From assembly GCF_018343625.1 (NCBI RefSeq), contig NZ_JAGYPG010000002.1, positions 539,280-603,279 on the forward strand: a DNA stretch of 64,000 nt, written 5' to 3'. This DNA is from Lederbergia citri (lineage in GTDB: Bacteria > Bacillota > Bacilli > Bacillales > Bacillaceae_C). How positions within the stretch are numbered: position 1 is the first letter of the stretch; the number at the start of each line of letters is the position of its first letter. Of the stretch, positions 37,434 through 46,864 are shown one piece after another. Position numbers and translations under genes: made by a program. The notes below the pieces were generated by a model. That model was not told where the DNA came from, searched no databases, and saw nothing but the letters and a program-made list of their open reading frames with translations.

Positions 37434-37745
37434 TTGCTTAAGGTCTCAATACCTGGTTTGAGTCGTTCAACGAGGATTTTTGTTTTGCTTAAGGTCTCAA
37501 TAACTGGTTTGAAGTCGTTCAACGTGGATTTTTGGTTTGCTTAAGGTCTGAATAACTGGTTTGAAGTCGTTCATCGAGGATATTTGCTTTGCTTAAGGTC
37601 TCAATAACTGGTTTGAGGTCGTTCATCGAGGATTTTTCCATTGCTTTAGGTCTCAATACCCTGGTTGGAGGTTGTTCATCGAGGGTTTTTTCGTTGTGTA
37701 AGTCACCTATACACGGATTGATGCCCTTTGTATCGAATATTCCGA
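37434..37745. repeat. Tandem array of a ~52-bp unit (five to six copies)
   Basis: The segment (C/T)TAAGGTCTCAATAACTGG and the block GTCGTTCATCGAGGATTTTT recur with anchors at 37440, 37491, 37543, 37595, 37647 and about 37700, spaced 51-53 bp. Identity is high in the first four units and falls toward the right. Because the period is not a multiple of three, the minus-strand open frame across it (DLKPVIETLSKANILDERLQ) shifts phase between units, so it is not a repeat protein. Confidence 0.88.
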
Positions 37746-37788
37746 TCACGAAGGGCACCAGTGTTTGATATTATTTTACCTGCTCTTT

Positions 37789-38550
37789 TTAAGCATAAAT
37801 TCTCCGCGCATTTTTAATCATCAAAGCTCTTTCCGGAAAGTCTGATATAATGGTATTCACACCTATATCGAAAAGTTCGTTTATTTCAAGAGGATCATTT
37901 ACCGTCCATACCCGAATATTTCCTTTCAAGTCTTTCAAATAATGATTTGCCATAATGGTGATTCGTTTTGATACATGTAATGCTTCCAAATTAAACGTTT
38001 CCATATAATCATTAGGATGGGTAATTTGATGATCTAGTAGCATTGCGATTTTGGCGGATGGATCAATTTTTTTAATACGAAGCAAAGTTGGTAAATGAAA
38101 AGAAGAATAAATGACATTTCGATTTTTCCCATATTGTTTTACTACATTCAATACTTTTTCTTCAATGCCCTCATAATTAATAAGATATGTCTTTAATTCG
38201 ATGTTCAGTTCGATATCATAAGGTGCGAGTAATTCCAGTACTTCCTGCAATGTGGGTACACGTTCTAAGTTCCAAACGGATTCATTGTAATGAAGAAAAT
38301 GAGAAAACTTAATTCCAGCACTAACCTCCTTAATCTCTGCCAAGCTTAAGTTTCTAATGTATCCCGTTCCATCAGTTGTTCTATCTAGATTTACATCATG
38401 GATGACAACAATTTCCCCATCTTTCGTCATATGAACATCTAATTCAAGCCCATCCACACCTTGCTCAATGGCTTTCTTGAAACCTAGCATTGTATTTTCG
38501 GGATATATCCCCATACAGCCTCGATGACCATAAATTTTAGTCTCTGCCAT
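37789..38550 (-). CDS. ugpQ: Glycerophosphodiester phosphodiesterase
   Basis: This 253-residue cytoplasmic protein (no signal peptide) has the GDPD signature IYGHRGCMGIYPENTMLGFKKA, ELDVHMTKDGEIVVIHDVNLDRTTDGTG (metal ligands and catalytic His) and LNIELKT. It hydrolyses glycerophosphodiesters to glycerol-3-phosphate and an alcohol. It is the last gene of the ugpC-A-E-B unit, which makes it the UgpQ counterpart acting on imported diesters. A hairpin separates it from ugpB. Confidence 0.92.
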   Translation of the reverse strand: MAETKIYGHRGCMGIYPENTMLGFKKAIEQGVDGLELDVHMTKDGEIVVIHDVNLDRTTDGTGYIRNLSLAEIKEVSAGIKFSHFLHYNESVWNLERVPTLQEVLELLAPYDIELNIELKTYLINYEGIEEKVLNVVKQYGKNRNVIYSSFHLPTLLRIKKIDPSAKIAMLLDHQITHPNDYMETFNLEALHVSKRITIMANHYLKDLKGNIRVWTVNDPLEINELFDIGVNTIISDFPERALMIKNARRIYA

Positions 38551-38628
38551 ATTAACACTTCCTTTTTTAGTAGAATAAAGAATTTAGTTCTCATATTTAA
38601 AGGAGCATCCCACATAATGTATAAGCAA

Positions 38629-38690
38629 GGCAAGAGCTTAAAAGGTGGGGGGTATCTTACTATGCTCTTGCCTGCCTATTCGATTGGTGA
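38629..38690 (-). other. Intercistronic hairpin after ugpB
   Basis: AGGCAAGAGC and GCTCTTGCCT form a 10-bp stem with a loop of about 40 nt between ugpB and ugpQ; no T run follows. Confidence 0.5.
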
Positions 38691-38718
38691 CACCTAATTA
38701 GCGTTTGAAAAAGTTCAT

Positions 38719-40098
38719 TTATTTTCCTCTAGCTGCATTTGCTTGTTCAATTGCACTATTTAGTTGTTTGACAGCTGTATTATATGCTTCATCTACATCC
38801 CCGCCGTTATAGACGGTTTCAAGTGCTGTTTCAATTATTTTTCTTTCTTCAGGAATCATATCCATCACAGCACCTTGTGTAGCATAAGACGATTTTGTTG
38901 ATTGAAGTTGATCGACCGTTACTTGTAATTGCGGCATTTTTTCATGAGCATCTTTCACTACTTGCTCATCATACGCTGCAGGGTTTATAGCAAAATATCC
39001 AGTTCCTACATGCCACTGAGCTTGTATAGCAGGAGATTGTACATACTTCATGAAATCCCATGCTGCTTGTTGTTCTTCATTTGATTTGTCATCCACCATC
39101 CATAAACTAGCGCCACCAATGACTACCCCTTGACGTTCTACACTTCCAGGATGAGGCAAGTAAGCAATCCCTACTTCAAAAGGTGCATTGTCAATGACAT
39201 CTCTTGAACTTGCAGATGATTGTAAAAACATAGATACATCACCAGCTAAAAAGCCTGCAACCATGTTGTCTTCATTTGTACCATAATTGGCAAAAGTCTT
39301 ATCATCAATCATTCGTTTTACCCAATTAAAAATTGATTTTCCTTGATCATCCGTAAAGCCAATTTTTGTTGGCGAATCGGTACGTCCATTATCATTGTTC
39401 ATTAATAAAGCACCTTGATTTGCTAATAATTGTTCGAATAACCATCCATAAGCTTGTAAGGCAAAACCCTTCATTTTCGGATTGGATTTTACAATGGCTT
39501 TACTCGCTTCTTCTACTTCTTCAAACGTTTTTGGTGGTGCTTCAGGATCTAAGCCAGCTGCTTTGAACGCATCTTTATTGTAGTACATGACAGGTGTAGA
39601 TGAGTTAAATGGCATGGAATAAAATTGATCATCAATTTTATAATAGTTGACAATGTTTTCTTCTAGATGCCCCATGTCATATCCTTCTGCATCAATAAAT
39701 TCTTGTATTGGTTTAATAAATCCACTGTTAATCATCGACATCGTTCCAATTTCAAACACCTGAATCATTGTTGGTGCACTATCCGTACCAGCAACACTAT
39801 GGAACTTTGCTAATGATTCATCATATTTTCCTTGATACTCTGCCTTTACTTGGACGGCATCTTGAGAACTATTATAGCTTTCAACGATCGCATTCAATGC
39901 TTCCTGTCCCTTCCCTCCCATCGAATGCCAAAATGTTACTACTTGCTTTTGTTTGTTTTCTTCTTTTTTCTCTGACTCTTGATTTGTTGAACTTCCTTGT
40001 CCCATTTCCGCCTGAGAAGCAGCTTCTCCAGAACTGCATGCCGCCATAACAAATACTAACATCAGCATAAGAAACGGTAAGCCCAATATCTTTTTCAT
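38719..40098 (-). CDS. ugpB: Glycerol-3-phosphate/glycerophosphodiester-binding lipoprotein
   Basis: This 459-residue protein has a lipoprotein signal (MKKILGLPFLMLMLVFVMAAC) and the family 1 binding-protein fold. UgpB landmarks are VVTFWHSMGGKGQEALNAIV, YQGKYDESLAKFHSV, SMPFNSSTPVMYYNKDAFKAAGLDPE, VVIGGASLWMV and QAQWHVGTGYFAINPAAYDEQ. It delivers glycerol-3-phosphate or glycerophosphodiesters to UgpA/UgpE. The assignment rests on the sequence pattern plus the ugpC, ugpA, ugpE and ugpQ neighbours. Confidence 0.88.
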   Translation of the reverse strand: MKKILGLPFLMLMLVFVMAACSSGEAASQAEMGQGSSTNQESEKKEENKQKQVVTFWHSMGGKGQEALNAIVESYNSSQDAVQVKAEYQGKYDESLAKFHSVAGTDSAPTMIQVFEIGTMSMINSGFIKPIQEFIDAEGYDMGHLEENIVNYYKIDDQFYSMPFNSSTPVMYYNKDAFKAAGLDPEAPPKTFEEVEEASKAIVKSNPKMKGFALQAYGWLFEQLLANQGALLMNNDNGRTDSPTKIGFTDDQGKSIFNWVKRMIDDKTFANYGTNEDNMVAGFLAGDVSMFLQSSASSRDVIDNAPFEVGIAYLPHPGSVERQGVVIGGASLWMVDDKSNEEQQAAWDFMKYVQSPAIQAQWHVGTGYFAINPAAYDEQVVKDAHEKMPQLQVTVDQLQSTKSSYATQGAVMDMIPEERKIIETALETVYNGGDVDEAYNTAVKQLNSAIEQANAARGK

Positions 40099-40177
40099 GT
40101 TTTCATACTCTCCTTTTATATGAAAAATATTTCCGCAATGGCGGATAGGAAATCAATAGTCTTGAAGAAAGTTTATC

Positions 40178-40993
40178 TTATTTCAAAGCACCTTCAGTTA
40201 AGCCTCTTTGCAACTTGTTTTGTCCAAGGAATAATAGGATTAAAGTTGGAATCACAACGATAATCGCACCAGCCATGATGCCGCCCCAGTCATTTAATTG
40301 CTCCTGAGTCTGTAATTGTTTCAAGCCAATTTGGACAGTGCGTACTTTATCATTTGTTGTTGCAAGCAACGGCCATAAGTACATATTCCAAGATGTTAAA
40401 AATCCATAAACTCCTAATGTTACTAAACTAGTCTTCGCTACTGGCAATACAATCGTGAAATAGAATTTGAAATCACCAATTCCAGCAACTTCGCTTGCTT
40501 CCTTCAATTCCTTCGGGATTTGCTTAAAAGTCTGCCTCAATAAAAATGTTCCAAATGCGATCGCAAAGAAAGGAACAGATAGACCTTGATATGTATCAAT
40601 CCATCCTAGGTCTCTAATCGTGTGAAAGTTTGGAATCACCGATGCTTCAAAAGGAACCATCATCGTAGCGATAAACAGGTAAAATAGAAGATCTCGACCT
40701 TTAAACTCTAAAAACACAAAAGCATAAGCTGCTAAACTAGAAAGCAACAATTGCCCTAGCATAATGACAATGGCAACTACGAAACTATTAAATAAATAAT
40801 GAAATAAAGGGAATTGGTTAAAGGCTTTTATATAATTATCAAAAGACAAGACTTTCGGTAAACTACCTGTCATAATATCTTGATTCGTCATGAAGCTCAT
40901 GATAAAGGCCATCATCATGGGTGCAAAGACGATTACGCTTGCTAATACAAGTAAGGAATATAAGGCGATTTTTTTGCCAATCGGCATGGTCAT
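40178..40993 (-). CDS. ugpE: Glycerol-3-phosphate ABC transporter permease
   Basis: This 271-residue MalG-type permease has six membrane helices and the EAA loop KEASEVAGIGDFKFYFTIVLPVAKT. It overlaps ugpA by 4 bp and is followed by ugpB. It forms the channel with UgpA in the cytoplasmic membrane. Confidence 0.88.
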   Translation of the reverse strand: MTMPIGKKIALYSLLVLASVIVFAPMMMAFIMSFMTNQDIMTGSLPKVLSFDNYIKAFNQFPLFHYLFNSFVVAIVIMLGQLLLSSLAAYAFVFLEFKGRDLLFYLFIATMMVPFEASVIPNFHTIRDLGWIDTYQGLSVPFFAIAFGTFLLRQTFKQIPKELKEASEVAGIGDFKFYFTIVLPVAKTSLVTLGVYGFLTSWNMYLWPLLATTNDKVRTVQIGLKQLQTQEQLNDWGGIMAGAIIVVIPTLILLFLGQNKLQRGLTEGALK

Positions 40994-41934
40994 TGGTAAT
41001 GAACCTTCCTTTCACCAAGCTTAAATTGCAAGATGGTCATCACTAGAATGATGATAAATAACACAATGGCTTGGGCACTGGCTGAACCAAATTTGTAATT
41101 CGTAAATGCCTCCCGATAGATCGAATATACAAGTAAATTGGATGTATTTTGCGGCCCGCCTTGCGTTAATATATCAATCTGCCCAAATGTTTGAAAGGCG
41201 TTAATGATGGTGACGGTTATGACAAAAAATAGAGTTGGTGATAGCATCGGAATCGTGATTCGTCTAAGCTTATAAAAATAACCAGCCCCATCAATATTTG
41301 CACTCTCATACAGATAGGAATCGATCGATTGTAGACCACCTAATAAAATCAAGAACGTAAAACCAAGATTCATCCAAATGGTTGTGACAGCTATCGCAAT
41401 TAATGCCCACTTCGGATCTGTTAACCAGCCGATCGTTTCTAAGCCAAACGCTTTTCGAATTTGATTTAAGAACCCGATAGTTGGATGAAATAAATACAAC
41501 CAGAATACAGATGCAGCTGCGACAGATATCCCCATAGTAGAAGCGTATATGGTGCGGAAAAAACCGATACCTCTCACCTTTTCATTTGCAATAATGGCTA
41601 AAAATAAACCAATAATGATCGTGAGCGGAACCGTATAGAGTACAAATAAAAAAGTTGATTTTATACTTTGTAAAAAAATAGGAGAAGTAAAGATATTAAT
41701 ATAATTATCTAAGCCGACAAATACGGTAGTCTCCCCATTTGCTTTCGTTAAGAAAAAGCTTAAATAAATGGTTCGAATCATTGGATAGAACAAAAACACA
41801 CTGAATAAGACGATCGAAGGAAGTAGGAATAAAACTCCTTTAATAAAACTTTTCATCCTTTGGATCTTTTTTACTTGTTGAAAATCAATCGAGCTTAATT
41901 CATTCGTTTGAACGGCTGTATGATTCATACTCAT
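40990..41934 (-). CDS. ugpA: Glycerol-3-phosphate ABC transporter permease
   Basis: This 314-residue MalF-type permease has six membrane helices and the EAA loop YESANIDGAGYFYKLRRITIPMLSP, with the TFGQIDILTQGGPQNTSNLLVYSIY stretch typical of UgpA. It overlaps ugpC and ugpE by 4 bp each, indicating tight translational coupling in the order C-A-E. Confidence 0.88.
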   Translation of the reverse strand: MSMNHTAVQTNELSSIDFQQVKKIQRMKSFIKGVLFLLPSIVLFSVFLFYPMIRTIYLSFFLTKANGETTVFVGLDNYINIFTSPIFLQSIKSTFLFVLYTVPLTIIIGLFLAIIANEKVRGIGFFRTIYASTMGISVAAASVFWLYLFHPTIGFLNQIRKAFGLETIGWLTDPKWALIAIAVTTIWMNLGFTFLILLGGLQSIDSYLYESANIDGAGYFYKLRRITIPMLSPTLFFVITVTIINAFQTFGQIDILTQGGPQNTSNLLVYSIYREAFTNYKFGSASAQAIVLFIIILVMTILQFKLGERKVHYQ

Positions 41935-43043
41935 ATGGCGATTACCTCTTGTTGTTTTTCTGCAGTGGCCGCCCTTACTAATAAACCAGATTCTGAGTTA
42001 AAGAAATGAAAATATTCCGCAGAAATTTGGATCGGAACCTTATCCCCAACATGAACCATCCATTGACCAAGCCATTTTGCCGTCCATAGCTCTCTCCCAA
42101 CCTCAAATGTAACTAATGTTTCATTTCCTAACTGTTCCACGTTGATAACTTCTACTTCATGTGTGTTAGCATCATTTGTTCCATAAGGAAGATGCTCCGC
42201 TCTAATTCCAATTGTAAATTGCCGATCTTTTAATATTTGTGGCATTTTTGATGGATCGATTGGGATGCTGAGCGTATGTTCAATAATCATATTTTGATTT
42301 GCGATAATGGCGCTTCCCATATTCATCTTTGGCGACCCTATAAAAGAAGCAACAAAGAGATTGGCTGGCTCATTGTACAATGTAATCGGTGCACCAATTT
42401 GTTGGATTTTCCCATCATTCAAAACCATTATTCGATCACCCATCGTCATCGCTTCAACTTGGTCGTGGGTCACATACACCATGGTTAGTCCTAGTCTTTG
42501 TTGCAAACGTCGAATTTCCATTCTCATATTTGCACGAAGTTTTGCATCAAGATTAGAAAGTGGTTCATCCATTAAGCAAAGAGGCGCTTCACTTACGACT
42601 GCTCGAGCCAAGGCAACTCGTTGCCTTTGTCCTCCAGAAAGTTCTTTCGGTTTACGTTTCAATAATTCGCTTAAGCCCATCATATCGGCCGTTTCATTTA
42701 AGCGTTTTTTCTGTTCCTGTTTATCAACCTTTTTTGCATTTAAACCAAATAAAATATTTTGCTCGACTGTCAAATGCGGATATAAAGCATAATTTTGGAA
42801 TACCATCGATAAATTTCGATCCTTTGGCGGAAGGTGATTGACGGCTCGATTATTAATTCTTAACGTACCACCACTAATTTCCTCAAGGCCTGCAATCATT
42901 CTAAGCAGTGTACTCTTCCCTGAACCAGAAGGTCCAACCAAAACGAAAAACTCTCCTTGTTCAATGGAAAGATTGATTTCATTTAATACGTGATGTTGCT
43001 TATCATACGATTTCGAGACTTCAATCAACTCGATTTGTCCCAT
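41931..43043 (-). CDS. ugpC: ABC transporter ATP-binding protein, UgpC/MalK type
   Basis: This 370-residue protein has Walker A GPSGSGKST, Q-loop NYALYPH, signature LSGGQRQRVALARA, Walker B CLMDEPLSNLD and the H-loop YVTHDQVEAM, then a TOBE/MalK-type regulatory C-terminus (GIRAEHLPY). It powers UgpA/UgpE. It is the first gene of the unit, with an AAAGGAGG ribosome site and a PhoP-box-like array about 60 bp upstream of its start. Confidence 0.92.
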   Translation of the reverse strand: MGQIELIEVSKSYDKQHHVLNEINLSIEQGEFFVLVGPSGSGKSTLLRMIAGLEEISGGTLRINNRAVNHLPPKDRNLSMVFQNYALYPHLTVEQNILFGLNAKKVDKQEQKKRLNETADMMGLSELLKRKPKELSGGQRQRVALARAVVSEAPLCLMDEPLSNLDAKLRANMRMEIRRLQQRLGLTMVYVTHDQVEAMTMGDRIMVLNDGKIQQIGAPITLYNEPANLFVASFIGSPKMNMGSAIIANQNMIIEHTLSIPIDPSKMPQILKDRQFTIGIRAEHLPYGTNDANTHEVEVINVEQLGNETLVTFEVGRELWTAKWLGQWMVHVGDKVPIQISAEYFHFFNSESGLLVRAATAEKQQEVIAI

Positions 43044-43105
43044 GCTTTACCTCCTTTTGATGTGCTACTCATATTGAAACATATTTATTTATTAAAAAAT
43101 TTAAA

Positions 43106-43144
43106 TTAACTGAACATTTACATATCTTTTAGTAGAAGTTAACA
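43106..43144 (+). promoter_or_regulatory. PhoP-box-like array upstream of ugpC
   Basis: TTAACT, TTTACA, TTTAGT and TTAACA start at 43106, 43117, 43128 and 43139, an exact 11-bp period with 5-bp spacers, as in PhoP core sites (TT(A/T/C)ACA repeats). A further TTTACA follows at 43148. The hexamers read on the plus strand, opposite to ugpC, so which side is activated is open. The gene content (G3P uptake and GDPD) fits phosphate control. Confidence 0.6.
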
Positions 43145-43242
43145 TCGTTTACAATTTATTAATCGGTTGGTAATAATTAACATGCACTACGTACATTCGT
43201 AATGCAGAGGTTTAACGAAATTGCGGACAATATCAACATTAC

Positions 43243-43292
43243 AAAAAAAATAAAGTGCAGGGTTATGTTTTTACTTCATAACTCCGCACTTT
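43243..43292 (-). terminator. Terminator-like hairpin between ugpC and the AraC-family gene
   Basis: AAAGTGC plus GGGTTATG pairs with CATAAC plus GCACTTT (43252-43292). On the minus strand TTTATTTTTTTTG follows, and on the plus strand TTTATTTG, so it could act in both directions. No known transcript needs it. Confidence 0.6.
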
Positions 43293-43587
43293 TATTTGTT
43301 CAAAATACTTCAGTGATTAATTTATATAAACATCTCAAATGTTTATATAAATAACCCGTTATAAGCATATCTTGCGAGGGTATTTTAATAACCTCCTCCA
43401 TTGAACTGCTTATTTTTCAGATGAGTCCTATTTAATTTCCAAAACGGATTTATATACAAATTAGTTAATTAAAACTATTTTCATTTAAGCAAGAACTGTT
43501 AAACATTCAGCAAGATATGTTAAAAACCTCACCCTTTTCCATGCTAGTATGGTACAAATAGTATATTACTTTACTAGAAAGGGTGTT

Positions 43588-44481
43588 GTGAAATACGAAA
43601 TGGATTCGACAATGGAGTATTATGTGGATCTTGAGACGAATCAGTTGCTGGCAAGTGGAAAAATAAAAATTGAGTATCGAGCAGATACGAATAAACAACG
43701 TTGGCCTTTGCATTCTCATTCAGGATATGAAATTTATTTTTTCCACGAAGGGAATGCGACTTATTTAATTAATAACCTCATCTATGATCTAAAGCCGGGG
43801 GATATGTTGATTTTTAACGGTGAGCATTCACATAAAGTCAACCCTGGCAACGGTACATACATCCGCAGTTATATTAATTTTCACCTCGATTATATTAAGC
43901 AAATCATCGACGATAATATCTATCAAAACATACAAACCATTTTTGAGCTAAATAATGGATTCTTAATTAGATGGACGATTGAAGAACTGATTGAAGTAGA
44001 AAAAATTTTCTCAAATATTAATGAGGAAAATAGAAAAGAAGAAGTTGGCTATCAATCCATGATTGAATCCTACCTAGGTCAACTTTTGATCAAAATCTAT
44101 CGGAAATCGAAAGGGGTCAGTATTAATCTACAATGCAAACAAAAGAATAATCACGCTCAGAGGATATTGAAATATATCAATGAGAATTTCATGAAGGATC
44201 TTACACTCGATCATATTGCTGAAACAGTCCATTTAAACAAATATTACATGAGTCATTGTTTCAAAGAAGTTACTGGATTTACGATAAATAAATATATTGC
44301 CCAAAAAAGAATTGAAGAAGGTAAGAAACTATTATTATCAACAGAACTGTCTATCAGTTCAATCTCTTGTAAAATCGGATTAAATAGTGCGGTACATTTT
44401 AGTCGATTGTTTAAACAATACGAGAAAATCCCTCCCAAAGAATTTCGGAAAAGCTTTGTAGATATGACTTTTTCGTTGTAA
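43588..44481 (+). CDS. AraC-family transcriptional regulator
   Basis: The protein has about 298 residues. An N-terminal cupin-like effector domain (WPLHSHSGYEIYFFHEGNATYLIN, LKPGDMLIFNGEHSHKV) is followed by two C-terminal AraC helix-turn-helix motifs (LTLDHIAETVHLNKYYMSHCFKEVTG and SISSISCKIGLNSAVHFSRLFKQYEK). It probably activates the sugar transport operon that starts 43 bp downstream on the same strand. The start is uncertain: GTG 43588 or ATG 43600, behind AGAAAGGGTG. Confidence 0.9.
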   Translation: MKYEMDSTMEYYVDLETNQLLASGKIKIEYRADTNKQRWPLHSHSGYEIYFFHEGNATYLINNLIYDLKPGDMLIFNGEHSHKVNPGNGTYIRSYINFHLDYIKQIIDDNIYQNIQTIFELNNGFLIRWTIEELIEVEKIFSNINEENRKEEVGYQSMIESYLGQLLIKIYRKSKGVSINLQCKQKNNHAQRILKYINENFMKDLTLDHIAETVHLNKYYMSHCFKEVTGFTINKYIAQKRIEEGKKLLLSTELSISSISCKIGLNSAVHFSRLFKQYEKIPPKEFRKSFVDMTFSL

Positions 44482-44483
44482 AT

Positions 44484-44497
44484 TGGAAGCGCTTTTT
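44484..44497. promoter_or_regulatory. Candidate cre site
   Basis: TGGAAGCGCTTTTT fits the cre consensus except for the last two positions. It lies between the AraC-family gene and the binding-protein gene, where CcpA could block read-through or initiation. Confidence 0.45.
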
Positions 44498-44524
44498 TAA
44501 ATCACGATATTTGGAGGCGTTCGA

Positions 44525-45844
44525 ATGAAAGGATTCATCTATAAAACACTTATTCTCTTATTAGTTATAGGACTGATTTCCGGGTGCAGTAAATCAACTA
44601 ATGGAGGTAATAAAAACGCAGAAGATGCTGAAGATAAAATTGAATTAAGAATGACTTGGTGGGGTTCTCAGGACCGGCATGATCGCACGATAAAAGTAAT
44701 AGAACTTTATGAAAAACTAAATCCTAATATTAAAATATCCCCAGAATTTACAGGGTGGGACGGTTATTGGGAAAAGTTAGCTACTCAAGCTGCTGGTAAA
44801 AACTTACCTGATATCATTCAAATGGATTACAAATTTTTATCCGACTACTCCGATAAAGGGTTATTAATCGATTTAAATCCGTATGTGGACTCAGGCATTT
44901 TGAATCTCGATGACGTAGATGACCAATATTTAAATGGCGGAATTATAGACGATAAATTATTCGCCATTAATATTGGCGCAAATGCACACGCTGTCTTAGT
45001 TGATCCTGCGTTATTTGAAAAAGCTGGAATTCCTATACCTGAACCAGGATACACTTGGGATGACCTTAAATTAATCGGACAGCAACTATCCGATAAATTA
45101 GGAGACGGAGTATACGGCACGCATCCAAATGCCGGAATAATGGCCTTTAAACATTATTTACGCGAACATAAACTTTGGTTATTTAATGAGGACGGGACAG
45201 GTTTAGGATATGAGGATGACCAATTATTAGCTGACTTTTTACAAATAACAGTAGACATGATTAAGTCTGGTGCCGCTGCACCACCAGAAGTCTTTAAGAG
45301 TGCGGGCTCGAATGTGGAACAAATGCCGATTATCATGGAACAAGCTGCGATGCAGATGGACATTCATAGCAACCAAATTATCGCGATGGAAAGTGCCTCT
45401 GGACGGCCATTGCAATTAATCCTCCAGCCAATGCTAGAAGGGGGAGAATTTGGTCACTACATTAAACCTGGCCAGTTTTTATCTGTCACGATTCATTCAA
45501 AACAAGCGCAAGAAGCAGCTAAATTTATCAACTTTTTCACAAATGATTTAGAAGCAAACAGAATATTGGATGCGGAGCGAGGAGTGCCCATTTCAGAAAA
45601 GGTACGTGAAGATCTTCGGAATAACTTATCGGATGCAGGTAAAAAAATGTTTGATTATCTTGATTTAGTTGCGGATTATTCTCGAGAAATTGATCCGCCA
45701 GATCCAGTAGGCGCGACGGAAATAGAAGATTATTTTGCAAAAGAAATTGAAGATCCTATTTATTATAATCAAATTTCTCCAGAGGATGCAGCAAAAGCGT
45801 TTAGGGACAAAGCAACTGAAATATTAGCGAAAAACAAAAAATAA
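44525..45844 (+). CDS. Sugar-binding lipoprotein (SBP_bac_1)
   Basis: This 439-residue protein has a lipoprotein signal (MKGFIYKTLILLLVIGLISGC) and a MalE-like fold: ELRMTWWGSQDRHDRTIKVIELYEK, PEFTGWDGYWEKLATQAAGK and DIIQMDYKFLSDYSDKG. The WWG and WDGYWEKLATQ motifs are common in binding proteins for plant-derived oligosaccharides. It is the first gene of a three-gene importer operon lacking its own ATPase, so a shared MsmX-like ATPase is likely. GGAGGCG precedes ATG 44525. Confidence 0.88.
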   Translation: MKGFIYKTLILLLVIGLISGCSKSTNGGNKNAEDAEDKIELRMTWWGSQDRHDRTIKVIELYEKLNPNIKISPEFTGWDGYWEKLATQAAGKNLPDIIQMDYKFLSDYSDKGLLIDLNPYVDSGILNLDDVDDQYLNGGIIDDKLFAINIGANAHAVLVDPALFEKAGIPIPEPGYTWDDLKLIGQQLSDKLGDGVYGTHPNAGIMAFKHYLREHKLWLFNEDGTGLGYEDDQLLADFLQITVDMIKSGAAAPPEVFKSAGSNVEQMPIIMEQAAMQMDIHSNQIIAMESASGRPLQLILQPMLEGGEFGHYIKPGQFLSVTIHSKQAQEAAKFINFFTNDLEANRILDAERGVPISEKVREDLRNNLSDAGKKMFDYLDLVADYSREIDPPDPVGATEIEDYFAKEIEDPIYYNQISPEDAAKAFRDKATEILAKNKK

Positions 45845-45855
45845 TTAATAATACT

Positions 45856-45887
45856 ATACAAGCCATCTATTGATAGATGGTTTGTAT
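45856..45887 (+). other. Intercistronic hairpin after the binding-protein gene
   Basis: ATACAAGCCATCTA and TAGATGGTTTGTAT form a 14-bp stem with one G-U pair and a TTGA loop, directly between the binding-protein stop and the permease ribosome site. It has no adequate T run. Confidence 0.6.
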
Positions 45888-45905
45888 GTTATACGGAGGT
45901 GTACG

Positions 45906-46850
45906 ATGAAAGAAAGGACAGGGGTTTCGCTTGATCAACGTGTTAGTCTTACGAAAAAAACAGTAAAAAAAAATAAACAATTGATAACGGATCTCGTCGG
46001 TTTCGCATTTATCTCACCGTGGCTACTCGGTTTTATCTGTTTTATTATTGGGCCAATGATTGCCTCTTTATATTTTTCGTTTACTGATTATAATTTATTG
46101 TCTCCTTCAAAATGGATAGGATTGCAAAATTACATCAATATGTTTACGAAAGATCCCATTTTTATTAAAGCCCTCAAGGTTACATTCGTTTTTGTTTTTA
46201 CTTCCGTTCCATTGAAATTAGCTTTTGCCTTATTTGTCGCTATGCTTTTTAATAACACTTACAGAGGAGTAGGGATATACCGAACACTTTATTATATCCC
46301 TTCCATTCTAGGCGGTAGTGTTGCAGTTGCCGTCGTATGGAAGCAATTATTCAGCACAAATGGAGCTGTCAATGATATCCTCTCCATTTTTGGATTTCAA
46401 GGGACAAATTGGATTGCCAGTCCAGATTACGCCTTGTCAACACTAATTCTATTAGTTGTATGGCAATTCGGTTCACCTATGTTAATTTTCCTAGCAGGAT
46501 TAAAAGCAATCCCGAATGAATTATATGAATCCGCTTCAGTGGACGGGGCTAATGCGTTCATAAGATTTTTCAAAATTACGATTCCAATGCTCTCACCTGT
46601 CATTTTCTTTAATCTAGTCATGCAAACGATTCAAGGTTTTATGACATTTACACAAAGCTTTTTAATTACCCAAGGTGGCCCGTTAAATAGCACTTTATTT
46701 TATGCTGTTTATTTATATAACAAAGCGTTTGGCCATTTCAATATGGGCTACGCGTCAGCATTGGCCTGGATTTTATTAATTATTTGTGCCATTTTCACGA
46801 TGTTTATTTTTAAAACAGCAAAAAGCTGGGTTTACTATGAATCTGAATGA
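45906..46850 (+). CDS. Sugar ABC transporter permease, MalF type
   Basis: This 314-residue protein has six membrane helices (the first about 35-60: LVGFAFISPWLLGFICFIIGPMI) and the EAA loop YESASVDGANAFIRFFKITIPMLSP. ATG 45906 follows GGAGGTG and is preferred over the longer open frame from 45870. It forms a heterodimer with the next permease. Confidence 0.88.
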   Translation: MKERTGVSLDQRVSLTKKTVKKNKQLITDLVGFAFISPWLLGFICFIIGPMIASLYFSFTDYNLLSPSKWIGLQNYINMFTKDPIFIKALKVTFVFVFTSVPLKLAFALFVAMLFNNTYRGVGIYRTLYYIPSILGGSVAVAVVWKQLFSTNGAVNDILSIFGFQGTNWIASPDYALSTLILLVVWQFGSPMLIFLAGLKAIPNELYESASVDGANAFIRFFKITIPMLSPVIFFNLVMQTIQGFMTFTQSFLITQGGPLNSTLFYAVYLYNKAFGHFNMGYASALAWILLIICAIFTMFIFKTAKSWVYYESE

Positions 46851-46864
46851 GGGGATGAATCTAA

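Noticed and set aside
37434..37745. CRISPR array
   Set aside because: The units are contiguous 52-bp tandem repeats without unique spacers, and there are no cas genes in the window.
37519..37758. Possible repeat protein DLKPVIETLSKANILDERL
   Set aside because: The repeat unit is about 52 bp, so the frame changes in every unit; the reading frame is a by-product of the array.
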